A stretch of DNA of 64,000 bases, taken from positions 310,001 through 374,000 of the forward strand of contig DAORJK010000001.1 in the NCBI GenBank assembly GCA_035438985.1. Direction: 5' to 3'. Below, one piece after another: positions 8,852 to 17,469 of this stretch (position 1 is its first letter; each line of letters opens with the position of its first letter). This stretch comes from UBA4408 sp002389785. Lineage in GTDB: Bacteria > Bacteroidota > Bacteroidia > UBA4408. Under the pieces are notes generated by a model. It was not told the DNA's origin, made no database searches, and worked only from the letters and a program-made list of their open reading frames with translations. The position numbers and the translations under genes are program-made.

Positions 8852-9464
8852 GAACTGCATCTTCATTTTTCACAAAGTACAATTCTAAATTTTCTTTGTT
8901 TTTAATCAGAATTTCACCTTTAGAATCACGATTATATTTTGTGTTTGGTTGGTTATGCCTTACATCGCAAAAGTTTATTTCACCAGCTTCGATAAACTAT
9001 AGGATGCAAGTGGCATTTTTTAAAATGTTGCCTCAACTGTCCTAAGTAAACAATGTTCTTCAACCTTACTTGTAAACAATGAGCCAATGTGTATACCTAT
9101 TCTAAATTTGCGAGAAATCTGAATGAGTTAATTTTGCTTTTTAGTTTCGGTTTGTATCCATCTTTAATATCAATCGTAACCTGATTTGCTTTAAATACTT
9201 GCAATTACCGGGAATTGTTAGAATAACAGTACACATTTAGGCAACATCTAAAATTCTGATTTTTTCAAGTCGATATTTCGCAGTTATTTTATCTTGTTGT
9301 TGGAAGTAAAAATCTAATTCTTGCACCCGGACATCTGCCCTTATATTTTTTGCTTACTTTGAATTGCCTTTGATATCGACCGGTAATTTTCTAACAGCAA
9401 CTTGAAGCTGAATACTTAATTCATTTCTGGCAGAAAACATTGGTGTTGATTTAGTGTATTTCAT
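8844..9464 (-). pseudogene. Decayed gene of unknown family
   Basis: The 830-nt gap after alaS holds coding-like stretches on the minus strand. An ATG at 9464 opens 36 codons (MKYTKSTPMFSARNELSI...) to a stop. The same frame then continues for 39 codons (ADVRVQELDFYFQQQDKITA...) to another stop. A third stretch (VTIDIKDGYKPKLKSKINSF) is in a different frame. The last ~50 codons (EAGEINFCDVRHNQPN ... FVKNEDAVLN) run open to a stop at 8844-8846. At least two stops and two frameshifts are needed to join them. I do not recognise the family. The reading is by eye from codon-like composition, so fragments could belong to more than one former gene. Confidence 0.5.
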
Positions 9465-9576
9465 AATTCTTGTTTAGAATGAACTATAAAAAAGCACTTA
9501 GATGAACACCTTTATGAATCTATGCATTGAATAGATTCTCAATAGTAAATGTAAATAAAACGCTCAAAACAAGACT

Positions 9577-9614
9577 GTGAATTCACTTCCTTCATATCAC
9601 TGGGTTCTCAGTGA
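9577..9614. repeat. Two short dyads upstream of the E2 gene
   Basis: GTGAATTCAC (9577-9586) is a 10-bp palindrome, and TCACTG (9597-9602) pairs with CAGTGA (9609-9614) around a 6-nt loop. They lie about 75-110 nt before the E2 start, where a regulator could bind. No clear promoter boxes are seen beside them. Confidence 0.25.
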
Positions 9615-9685
9615 ATTGCTTTTCAGAATAATTCAACTAATTTTACCCACGTAAAAGTTTTGAAAAAATCAGTACAGATTTAGCT

Positions 9686-11002
9686 ATGGCACAGTTTGAA
9701 ATGATCATGCCTAAAATGGGCGAAAGTGTTGCAGAAGCAACGATTATAAAATGGTTAAAATCAGAAGGCGACACTATAGATGCCGATGAATCGGTATTGG
9801 AAATTGCAACGGATAAGGTCGACTCAGAAGTTCCGGCTCCTAGCGGAGGTATCTTGGTAAAACGAATGTTTCAGGAGGGTGATGTGGTTAAGGTAGGAGC
9901 AGTAATTGCACTACTATCTAGCGATGCATCCGTTGCGGCAAGTGCGCCAGCTCCGGCAGCTCCTGCACAGAGTTCGATAAATGTACCAGTAAATGCCCCG
10001 GTAGCTCAGGTGGTGGCTCAACCAGCAGTTCAAGATTTTTCAAAGGCGGAACGATTTTATTCGCCACTGGTAAAAAACATTGCTAAACAAGAAGGAATTA
10101 GTTTAGCTGAATTGGAAAAAATTCCAGGAAGTGGTGCAGAAGGAAGAGTCACCAAGCAAGATATTTTAGATTATCTTCCTGTAAAAGGCCAAGTTGTTGC
10201 AGCACCTATTGTAACTGAACCTATTCAACCTGCTGTGGCACCAGCACCTAAGGCAAAAACAGAAACTCCAGTTGCTGCTGTTTCACTTTCCGGAGGAGAT
10301 GAAATAATTGAAATGGACCGCATGCGAAAAATGATTGCGGAACACATGGTGATGAGTAAACATACATCACCACATGTAACTTCCTATGTTGAAGCCGATG
10401 TTACGAATTTGGTGATGTGGAGAAATAAAATTAAATCAGGATTTGAAAAGCGTGAGAATGAAAAAATAACCTTCACTCCTGTCTTTATTGAGGCCGTTGC
10501 TAAAGCAATTAAGGATTTTCCAATGATTAATATTTCTGTAGACGGTACTAAAATTATTGTGAAGAAAAATATCAACATTGGGATGGCAACTGCATTACCA
10601 AGTGGAAATTTAATTGTACCAGTAATTAAAAATGCAGATCAAAAAAACCTTTTGGGATTAACAAAATCGGTAAATGATTTAGCAAATAGGGCCCGCATGA
10701 ACAAATTAGTACCCGATGAAATTTCAGGAGGTACCTTTACAATTACCAACGTAGGTTCCTTTGGAAATGTGATGGGAACTCCCATAATTAACCAACCGCA
10801 AGTGGCAATTTTGGCGGTAGGTGCAATTAAGAAAAAACCTGCTGTAATTGAAACAGAACAGGGGGATGCAATCGCAATACGTCACTTAATGTTTTTGTCA
10901 TTAAGCTACGATCACCGAGTAGTAGATGGATCATTGGGTGGACGATTTGTTAGAAAAGTTGCAGATTACCTTGAAGCCTTTGATATCACGACTCCTATTT
11001 AA
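9686..11002 (+). CDS. Dihydrolipoamide acyltransferase (E2) of a 2-oxoacid dehydrogenase complex
   Basis: This 438-aa protein has the full E2 layout: one lipoyl domain (residues 2-77) with the lipoylated Lys44 in ATDKVDSE; an Ala/Pro-rich linker (about 88-115); the peripheral E1/E3-binding domain (about 123-163, YSPLVKNIAKQEGISL); a second Ala/Pro linker; and the catalytic acyltransferase domain (about 205-438) ending in SLSYDHRVVDG, which holds the catalytic His and Asp. A single lipoyl domain and the sequence style fit the Bacteroidota E2 usually assigned to branched-chain 2-oxoacid or 2-oxoglutarate dehydrogenase. E1 and E3 genes are not adjacent, so the substrate cannot be set. Confidence 0.93.
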   Translation: MAQFEMIMPKMGESVAEATIIKWLKSEGDTIDADESVLEIATDKVDSEVPAPSGGILVKRMFQEGDVVKVGAVIALLSSDASVAASAPAPAAPAQSSINVPVNAPVAQVVAQPAVQDFSKAERFYSPLVKNIAKQEGISLAELEKIPGSGAEGRVTKQDILDYLPVKGQVVAAPIVTEPIQPAVAPAPKAKTETPVAAVSLSGGDEIIEMDRMRKMIAEHMVMSKHTSPHVTSYVEADVTNLVMWRNKIKSGFEKRENEKITFTPVFIEAVAKAIKDFPMINISVDGTKIIVKKNINIGMATALPSGNLIVPVIKNADQKNLLGLTKSVNDLANRARMNKLVPDEISGGTFTITNVGSFGNVMGTPIINQPQVAILAVGAIKKKPAVIETEQGDAIAIRHLMFLSLSYDHRVVDGSLGGRFVRKVADYLEAFDITTPI

Positions 11003-11039
11003 ACGTAGTAAGAATGTTAATAAAATAACCAAATGCTAC

Positions 11040-11069
11040 TTTGATTTTTGTCTAAAAGGAATAAATTTG
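11040..11069 (+). promoter_or_regulatory. Promoter for the PorE-like gene
   Basis: TTTG at 11040-11043, an 18-nt spacer and TAAATTTG at 11062-11069 match the Bacteroidota consensus. The ATG follows at 11111, giving a leader of about 35 nt. Confidence 0.6.
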
Positions 11070-11110
11070 CAATTTAGAACTTAAGAAAAAACACAAATTA
11101 ATTCAACCTT

Positions 11111-13249
11111 ATGATGAAATATCTAAAACTTACCCTGCTGTTACTTGTGATTAGTTTTGGGATGATTAAGGCTCAAAGTAATGCAAAAAAATACTCTGAT
11201 GCTGATTTTCATTTGCTTAACAAAAACTATGCGTTGGCTTTACCTTTGTATTTAGATGTGCTAGGCAGCGATGCTACCAATTGCAATTTAAATTATAAAG
11301 TTGGCGTATGTTACTTAAATTCAGCAAGTACAGAAAATAAGAAAAAAGCTATCCCCTACTTAGAAAAAGCTGTTACCAGTATAAATAACAACTACGAAGA
11401 GTTTTCTCAAACCGAGAAAAAAGCTGCTCCTGAAGCTCTATTCGAATTGGCAAAAGCCTATCATAACGACTATAAATTTGATGAAGCCATCAAATATTTT
11501 GAATTGTACAAAACCGCAGTAGGCGGCAAAAATTCGCCAATCGCCAAAGAGTTGAATCACTGGATTGAGATGTGTAACAATGGAAAAGAATTTGTTAAAA
11601 CACCTCAAAATATTATCATTGTTAACCTTGGAGATAGTGTGAATAATGAATTTCCTGATTATGCTCCGGTGATATCCGCAGATGAAGGAACTTTAATTTT
11701 TACATCACGCCGCAAAGGTGGTACAACTGACGAACTGAACGAAGATAATTTGTATTACGAAGACATTTATATTTCAAGTAAAAATAAAAATGGCGAGTGG
11801 GGCAAAGCAAAACCAATTGGTTCAAACATTAATACCGCCGGTCACGAAGCAAGTATAGGTTTATCAGCAGATGGACAACAGTTATTTATTTACAAGTCTA
11901 CTTTCGATAAAAAAGACAATGGTAAAGGAGATATTTATCAATCAAGCTTAAATGGTGATGTATGGACTGTTCCTCAAAAATTGGGTTCTGACATCAATAC
12001 TCCTGATTCATGGGAGACAAGTGCAGCTTTAAGTTCTGATGGTCAAACCTTGTTTTTTGTAAGTGATCGCAAAGGCGGATTGGGAGGACGCGATATTTAC
12101 AAATGTGTGAAATTGCCGAATGGTGAGTGGAGTGCTGCACAAAATTTGGGAGCACCGATTAATACAGAAGAAGATGAGGATGGTCCATTTATTCATCCGG
12201 GAGGCAAGGAATTATATTTTTGCTCTAAAGGACACAAAACAATGGGAGGTTTTGACATTTTCTTTTCTCAAATATCCGAAGATGAAAATGGGGCTACCAA
12301 ATGGTCAGAGCCGGTTAACATAGGTTTCCCTATTAATACAACCGACGACGACGTGTTTTTTGTAACTTCAACCGATGGTAAACGTGCTTATTATTCTTCT
12401 TTTAATGATAATGGTTTTGGAGAAAAAGATATTTATCAGATTTCCTTAGTTGATCAAACAGAAAAAGCATTGGCAGTTGTGAAAGGTTACATGAGAATGT
12501 TTGATGGTAAGCCTCTTCCTTATGATTCAAAAATTTCGGTATACAATTCAGACACCAAAGAATTACTGAAAATTGATACCAAACCAAATTCTAAATCGGG
12601 TAAATATTTGGTGGTATTGCCGACCAATAAAAAATATACAATGGTATATGAAGTGCCCGGATGCGATAAGGTTACTCGTGAGTTGACTTTGGATGATAAC
12701 ATGAGTTTAAACAGAATCGACAGAGCCTATCAAATGGACACTGTTTTTATGTGTAAGGGTGCTACTCCTTTAACTCCGGAGCAAGTTGCACGTGAAGAGC
12801 AAAAAAAACAACCTGGTTATCATAACAAAGACGAGAAAGGAAAAGATATACCTGAGCCTCCAGCTTTGTTGAATCCGTTTGAGTTACAAGTTTTCTTTAT
12901 TTATAACTTTAACAAAATACAGGATGACAATGCTCAGTACATTCAATTTATAGATAACATTGTTGAAGAAATGAAAAAGCCAGGTCGCAAGATGGAAGTA
13001 TCTATTGAGGCGAGTGCTTCAAAAGTACCTACAGCTACCTTTAAAACAAACGATAAATTATCTAGTTCGCGTGCCGACTTAGGTAAGAAATCGCTTACTG
13101 CCTCTTTAAAAGCGAAAGGTGTTGATATGAAAAACATCAAGTTTGTTAAAGCCGATTACTTAACTCAGGGACCAGAGTATAACGGTGATTACATCGAAAA
13201 CAGACTGGAGTACGAAAAATGGCAATACATTCGTATTACAGCAAAATAA
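11111..13249 (+). CDS. TPR / PD40 beta-propeller / OmpA-like outer-membrane protein (PorE-like)
   Basis: This 712-aa exported protein has a signal peptide (residues 1-21, ending MIKAQ). TPR-like helices (about 25-150) are followed by a WD40-like PD40 propeller (about 175-455) whose repeats read SADEGTLIFTSRRKGG, SADGQQLFIYKS, SSDGQTLFFVSDRKGG and HPGGKELYFCS. A carboxypeptidase-regulatory-like stretch (about 460-540) and a divergent OmpA_C-like end (about 595-712, with LSSSRADLGKKSL) complete it. The same order is known for PorE, which tethers the T9SS to peptidoglycan, and for related gliding proteins. Assignment to the T9SS is inference, but the many T9SS substrates nearby fit. It has its own promoter and a strong terminator. 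Confidence 0.85.
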   Translation: MMKYLKLTLLLLVISFGMIKAQSNAKKYSDADFHLLNKNYALALPLYLDVLGSDATNCNLNYKVGVCYLNSASTENKKKAIPYLEKAVTSINNNYEEFSQTEKKAAPEALFELAKAYHNDYKFDEAIKYFELYKTAVGGKNSPIAKELNHWIEMCNNGKEFVKTPQNIIIVNLGDSVNNEFPDYAPVISADEGTLIFTSRRKGGTTDELNEDNLYYEDIYISSKNKNGEWGKAKPIGSNINTAGHEASIGLSADGQQLFIYKSTFDKKDNGKGDIYQSSLNGDVWTVPQKLGSDINTPDSWETSAALSSDGQTLFFVSDRKGGLGGRDIYKCVKLPNGEWSAAQNLGAPINTEEDEDGPFIHPGGKELYFCSKGHKTMGGFDIFFSQISEDENGATKWSEPVNIGFPINTTDDDVFFVTSTDGKRAYYSSFNDNGFGEKDIYQISLVDQTEKALAVVKGYMRMFDGKPLPYDSKISVYNSDTKELLKIDTKPNSKSGKYLVVLPTNKKYTMVYEVPGCDKVTRELTLDDNMSLNRIDRAYQMDTVFMCKGATPLTPEQVAREEQKKQPGYHNKDEKGKDIPEPPALLNPFELQVFFIYNFNKIQDDNAQYIQFIDNIVEEMKKPGRKMEVSIEASASKVPTATFKTNDKLSSSRADLGKKSLTASLKAKGVDMKNIKFVKADYLTQGPEYNGDYIENRLEYEKWQYIRITAK

Positions 13250-13270
13250 TATACAACTAACAAGTCAACG

Positions 13271-13307
13271 AAAAATGTTCGTATTCTTTAATACGAACAT
13301 TTTTTTT
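13271..13307 (+). terminator. Strong hairpin terminator after the PorE-like gene
   Basis: A perfect 15-bp stem (13271-13285 with 13290-13304) has a CTTT tetraloop and runs into eight T (to 13307). The A run on the left would let it act on the minus strand too, though no convergent gene is present. Confidence 0.9.
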
Positions 13308-13318
13308 ATACCTCAACT

Positions 13319-14128
13319 ATGAAACTAAATTTAAAAAAACCGATTGTATTCTTTGATATTGAAAGCACAGGAGTTGACGTAGCAGTCGACCGTATTGTTG
13401 AAATTTCATTCCTTAAACTATTGCCCGATGGTAAAAGTGAATCACTTACCATGAAAATAAATCCTACTATTCCAATTCCGTTAAGTTCATCTTTGATACA
13501 TGGTATCTACGACAAGGATGTAGCCGATGCGCTTACATTTAAAGATCTTGCCAAACAGTTTCATGCCTTTTTGCAAAACTGCGATTTAGGAGGTTATAAT
13601 TCTAACAAATTTGACATTCCACTTTTAGCAGAAGAGTTTTTAAGAGCTGAAATTGATTTTGATTTAAAAGGTCGTTCCTTAGTAGATGTACAAAACATTT
13701 TTCATCAAATGGAACAACGCACCTTGAAAGCAGCTTACAAGTTTTATTGCAACAAAGATTTAGTGGGTGCCCATGGTGCTGAAGCAGATATTAATGCAAC
13801 TTATGAAGTTTTACTGGCACAACTTGAAAAATATGAAAATGTAGAAATTGAAACGAAGGATGGCAAAAAAATTACTCCTGTTGTAAACGATATGAAAGCC
13901 TTGAATGATTTTACCAAAACCAATAATAATGCGGACCTGGCAGGTAGAATTATTTTTGATGAAAATGGAATTGAGGTATTTAATTTTGGAAAACACAAAG
14001 GCAAATCTGTTATCTCCGTTTTTAAAGCTGAACCTTCCTATTATTCCTGGATGATGAACAGCGAATTTCCCTTGTATACTAAAAAGGTATTAACAGCAAT
14101 AAAACTTCGTGAGTTAAATACGAAGTAA
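13319..14128 (+). CDS. DnaQ-type 3'-5' exonuclease
   Basis: The 269-aa protein opens with the DEDD exonuclease motif Exo I (FFDIESTG, residues 11-18, D and E ligands). Exo II is in GGYNSNKFDIPLL (near 97-109) and Exo III in VGAHGAEADINAT (near 143-155, with the H and D of the DEDDh class). The C-terminal 70 residues (FNFGKHKGKSV ... YYSWMM) match the small domain found at the end of ExoX/DnaQ-like nucleases (DUF3820 type). It could be a repair exonuclease or an accessory polymerase III epsilon-like proofreader; the separate C-terminal domain favours repair or recycling. It sits directly behind a terminator, so it needs its own promoter. Confidence 0.88.
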   Translation: MKLNLKKPIVFFDIESTGVDVAVDRIVEISFLKLLPDGKSESLTMKINPTIPIPLSSSLIHGIYDKDVADALTFKDLAKQFHAFLQNCDLGGYNSNKFDIPLLAEEFLRAEIDFDLKGRSLVDVQNIFHQMEQRTLKAAYKFYCNKDLVGAHGAEADINATYEVLLAQLEKYENVEIETKDGKKITPVVNDMKALNDFTKTNNNADLAGRIIFDENGIEVFNFGKHKGKSVISVFKAEPSYYSWMMNSEFPLYTKKVLTAIKLRELNTK

Positions 14129-14282
14129 GTAATAAATGCGAATGATCATCGGAACCTAAAAATCAATTTGGATCGATTTCCAAATTTGATACTTTAGAAG
14201 TAGCGTACAGATATAGATGTAGTTGTAGCAGCTATTATGGGATATTAGAAGTACTTAATTTGTTAAACCTCTACTTTGTGTA

Positions 14283-14585
14283 TTATAAAGTGAATTTCAA
14301 TATAAATACGAGTATTGCGTAAATCAAGGTTGCCAGTACAACACCTCGTGCTGATAAATACCTATCCGTTTGAATAAATAAAAAAAATACCGCTAAGTTC
14401 CCAACCACACATAAACTTAGTAAGGGTAGAAAAATACGCTTCATAAAAGTTTCATACAAAAATGTATCTACGCGTATGTAATAAAAATTAACCTGGTAAT
14501 ACACCAACAAAACTAGCACTGGTGTTATTATTCCCAAAGCTAATCCCAGCAGTAATTTGTCGTATTTTTTTATTTGAACTTCCAT
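14283..14585 (-). CDS. Small integral membrane protein, unknown
   Basis: The 100-aa protein has three hydrophobic helices (about 11-31, 50-70, 80-98) and no recognisable domain. Its start overlaps the 3' end of surE by 16 nt, so the two are translated from one message. Proteins of this size and layout commonly follow surE in Bacteroidota, but no function is known. I see no catalytic motif. Confidence 0.7.
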   Translation of the reverse strand: MEVQIKKYDKLLLGLALGIITPVLVLLVYYQVNFYYIRVDTFLYETFMKRIFLPLLSLCVVGNLAVFFLFIQTDRYLSARGVVLATLIYAILVFILKFTL

Positions 14586-15343
14586 TCCTTAATTTTTTGT
14601 ATTGCGTGATAAGCTGTAAAATCAATATGCACAGGAACAATTGAAATAAAATTATTTTTCAACGCCCATTCATCCGTATCTTCTCCATGATCTTGATTTT
14701 TGAAATATCCGGTGAGCCAATAATAGGGTTTACCACTTGGATCCAGGCGCTCTTCCAAATCTTCCACCCACATGGCTTTGGCTTGTTTGCAAACTTTTAT
14801 CCCTGCAATGAGTTCACCTTTTATATCCGGAAAATTTACATTTAAACAAACACCCGAAGGCAATGATTCACTGAGTACTTTTTCACAGATTTGATTTACA
14901 TATATTTTGGTAGCATCAAAATCCGCGTCGATGGAATGATTGCATAAACTAAAACCAATCGAAGGAATATCTTCAATAGCACCTTCTACTGCAGCGCTCA
15001 TTGTTCCACTGTAAATTACATTTATTGAAGAATTACTTCCATGATTAATACCGGAAACAATTAAATCGGGTTTGCGAGGCATTAGTTTATTTATGGCCAT
15101 TTTTACACAATCAACCGGAGTACCGCTGCAGCTGTATTCGGTAGCCTGAGAACCTAAATTTAATGCTTGAATGCGAAGTGTTGAATTAATCGTAATTGCA
15201 TGGCCCATGCCCGATTGCGGCCGGTCGGGAGCTACAACAAACACCTCCCCTAGTTCACTTACAATAGAAATTAAGGTACGAATTCCGGGCGCATTTATTC
15301 CGTCGTCGTTTGTAACTAAAATTAAAGGACGCTTTGATTTCAA
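14570..15343 (-). CDS. surE: 5'/3'-nucleotidase SurE
   Basis: SurE dephosphorylates nucleoside monophosphates and short polyphosphates. The 257-aa protein begins with the family signature LILVTNDDGINAPGI (metal-binding DD at residues 12-13), then VVAPDRPQSGMGHAIT and DLIVSGINHGSN, and YSGTMSAAVEG. The start codon is TTG at 15343: an in-frame stop lies 12-15 nt upstream and there is no ATG. The next gene overlaps its end by 16 nt. Cytoplasmic; often linked to stationary-phase survival. Confidence 0.95.
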   Translation of the reverse strand: MKSKRPLILVTNDDGINAPGIRTLISIVSELGEVFVVAPDRPQSGMGHAITINSTLRIQALNLGSQATEYSCSGTPVDCVKMAINKLMPRKPDLIVSGINHGSNSSINVIYSGTMSAAVEGAIEDIPSIGFSLCNHSIDADFDATKIYVNQICEKVLSESLPSGVCLNVNFPDIKGELIAGIKVCKQAKAMWVEDLEERLDPSGKPYYWLTGYFKNQDHGEDTDEWALKNNFISIVPVHIDFTAYHAIQKIKEWKFK

Positions 15344-15403
15344 AGTATGGCTAAACTAATATCGACTGTAAAATTGAGTCGATAAAAGTACGCATTTCAA
15401 AAT

Positions 15404-16378
15404 TTATTCCTCATCATAAACAAGCAATTTATAGGTTTTATTAACTCCGGTGTTGCTTATACAATTTACAAAGTAAATTCCCTGTTTAATTGCGACCAGC
15501 GATACCACTTGTGTAGGTGATTGCAATGAAATTAATTTTCGACCATTGTTATCATACACTTGGAGGGCTTTTAAGTTAGCTTCTTGCGCTAGAATTAATT
15601 GTTTGGATGAAGCATTGTAGGTATAGGGTGCTACTGCGTAGGCATCAATACTGTTCACGGCTCCCGGAGTTGGATAATAAAATCCTAAACTATCCAGTGA
15701 AAATTCCGATGATAGTCCAAAGGCAGATGATTCAAATGCGAGTACCAGGGAATCGGGAATTTGAGAAGAAAAATAGGTAATAGGTAATTCAAACGCCGTC
15801 CAGTTTCCAATTGGGAAAAACTGCACAGATCCTTGCGCATAACCTATCGTATCAATTTGTTGTGTGCTGGTATTGTATTTTTTGAGCAAAACATGAGCCT
15901 TGCCAAAATTAGTGAGAGCAGGGGAAGTATTGTTGAATTTATAATGACCTCTTAGCTTCGAAGGTCTATGTGGAAAAGGTTCGCCACATTTTTTAAAATC
16001 AATATATCCCATAGAATCGGTATAAAAATGATTTCCATTTACCACATAACCTTTAAATGGAGAACCATCCACCTTTACTTTACCGTTTATCGATAGTAGT
16101 TTTATCGCAAAAGGACCATCAAAAGTATTTGAATATTCGAGCTGTGAAGTAAATAATAACTCATGATACTGCATTGTGGTAGAAACAAAATGCGTATTTG
16201 GCGTCATGGGTTGCATCGTGTCGTTTATAGAAAAAAGAAATGAATCTGAAGTAATCCAAGAGTGTAATCGATCAATACCACCCAGATAAACACTATCGAA
16301 ACTTGCGTTTGCAACGTTTTGCGCATTTAGTAATGGCAATTTGTAAATCATAATTAGAAATAATAGCGCTCTTTTCAT
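15404..16378 (-). CDS. Secreted protein with T9SS type A sorting domain, function unknown
   Basis: The 324-aa precursor has a signal peptide (about 1-19, ending LNAQ), a beta-rich central part without a family I recognise, and a C-terminal T9SS type A sorting domain over the last ~75 residues (LKALQVYDNNGRKLIS ... QGIYFVN ... YKLLVYDEE). The central part has short motifs found in Bacteroidota surface proteins that bind carbohydrate (a jelly-roll-like NTSPALTNFGKAHVLL stretch), which is only suggestive. The protein is expected to cross the outer membrane and stay surface-attached or be released. Confidence 0.8.
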   Translation of the reverse strand: MKRALLFLIMIYKLPLLNAQNVANASFDSVYLGGIDRLHSWITSDSFLFSINDTMQPMTPNTHFVSTTMQYHELLFTSQLEYSNTFDGPFAIKLLSINGKVKVDGSPFKGYVVNGNHFYTDSMGYIDFKKCGEPFPHRPSKLRGHYKFNNTSPALTNFGKAHVLLKKYNTSTQQIDTIGYAQGSVQFFPIGNWTAFELPITYFSSQIPDSLVLAFESSAFGLSSEFSLDSLGFYYPTPGAVNSIDAYAVAPYTYNASSKQLILAQEANLKALQVYDNNGRKLISLQSPTQVVSLVAIKQGIYFVNCISNTGVNKTYKLLVYDEE

Positions 16379-16740
16379 ATTTAATGGTTTAAATGTTAAA
16401 CAGCTAAAAATAATTTAGTAAAACAATTGTAGTTGAATTTAAAGTTACATTTAATTCGAATAAACTTGCATTAATACAATCCTTGCTTGAATTTGAATAA
16501 TGCCTATCGAATCTTTTGAGTAAGATGCAATAACTTGTAAGTATGTTGCCTGTAATATTGTTTTTTTTAGAAGGATGTATTCAGATCAGCAAAAATCTCA
16601 CACATAGTATTAAAGTTAAGTATATAACTTCGCAAAACCTGATTTAACCTTAGCATTATAAAAAACTTATTTCATACCGGGTTAAATTTTATGAAACAAA
16701 TTAATTATGAATACTTTTGATTCCCAAATTTATTTCTGCA
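16379..16740. other. Intergenic region with a possible promoter for the SCO gene
   Basis: This is AT-rich spacer between divergent genes. TACTTTTG at 16712-16719 fits the -7 box of a plus-strand promoter for the SCO gene, without a clear TTG upstream. The TTG at 16717, which could be taken as a start codon, is part of that box. Nothing else is recognised. Confidence 0.4.
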
Positions 16741-17418
16741 ATGAAATCATCTAAATTACTTCCTGTGTTGTTGGTAAGTGCTGCTTTAGCTATTGTTATA
16801 ATCGGGTATATTAAAACTTCTAAAAATAAGCCCTTACGATTATTGCCATTTTATGGAATTCAAAAAATAGATACACTATTGAAAAGCGGTCGTTATACAA
16901 AGGATACAGTTTTTCACGTAGTAAAAGATTTTAGTTTTATTAATCAGGAAGGAAAAACGATTAGTCAAAAAGATTTTGAAGGATGCATTTATGTAACTGA
17001 TTTCTTTTTTACAACCTGCCAAAGTATTTGTCCAATTATGAGTACGCAAATGGAAAAAGTAGCTGCTGCTTACAAAGATAACCCAAGCGTTAAAATCCTT
17101 TCACATACCGTAGATCCTGAATCAGATTCAGTTGCCGCTTTGGCCGAATATGCTCGTTTGCATCATGCCAATGCTGCACAATGGATGTTTGTTACCGGAA
17201 ACAAAAAAGACTTGTATGACATTGCCAGAACCGGCTATTATTTAAATGCCGAACAAGGTGACGGAGGACCGGATGATTTTATACATACACAAAACTTTGC
17301 CCTCATCGACAAGGAAAAACACATTCGTGGATACTACGATGGAACCAATGAGCAGGAAGTTGATCAGTTAATTAAAGATATAGCTTTATTGCTAAAAGAA
17401 TATGCCGCTGCGAATTAA
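16741..17418 (+). CDS. SCO1/SenC family copper chaperone
   Basis: SCO proteins deliver copper to the CuA site of cytochrome c oxidase or act as thiol reductases. With the ATG at 16741 the protein is 225 aa: one N-terminal membrane helix (about 6-25), then a thioredoxin fold facing the periplasm. The copper ligands are intact: Cys93 and Cys97 (TTCQSICP) and His182 (FIHTQNF). The preceding in-frame TTG (16717) overlaps a promoter box and is rejected. The oxidase genes are not in the window. It is 51 nt upstream of the CotH/lamin-tail gene, which it probably does not serve. Confidence 0.92.
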   Translation: MKSSKLLPVLLVSAALAIVIIGYIKTSKNKPLRLLPFYGIQKIDTLLKSGRYTKDTVFHVVKDFSFINQEGKTISQKDFEGCIYVTDFFFTTCQSICPIMSTQMEKVAAAYKDNPSVKILSHTVDPESDSVAALAEYARLHHANAAQWMFVTGNKKDLYDIARTGYYLNAEQGDGGPDDFIHTQNFALIDKEKHIRGYYDGTNEQEVDQLIKDIALLLKEYAAAN

Positions 17419-17469
17419 ATCATAAGAATTATTTCTTACTTTTATCAATACATAACCCTATACATAATC

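Noticed and set aside
14129..14282. TTTGGA/TTCCAAA inverted repeat near 14165-14190 as a terminator of the exonuclease gene
   Set aside because: The stem is short and AT-rich and is not followed by a T run.
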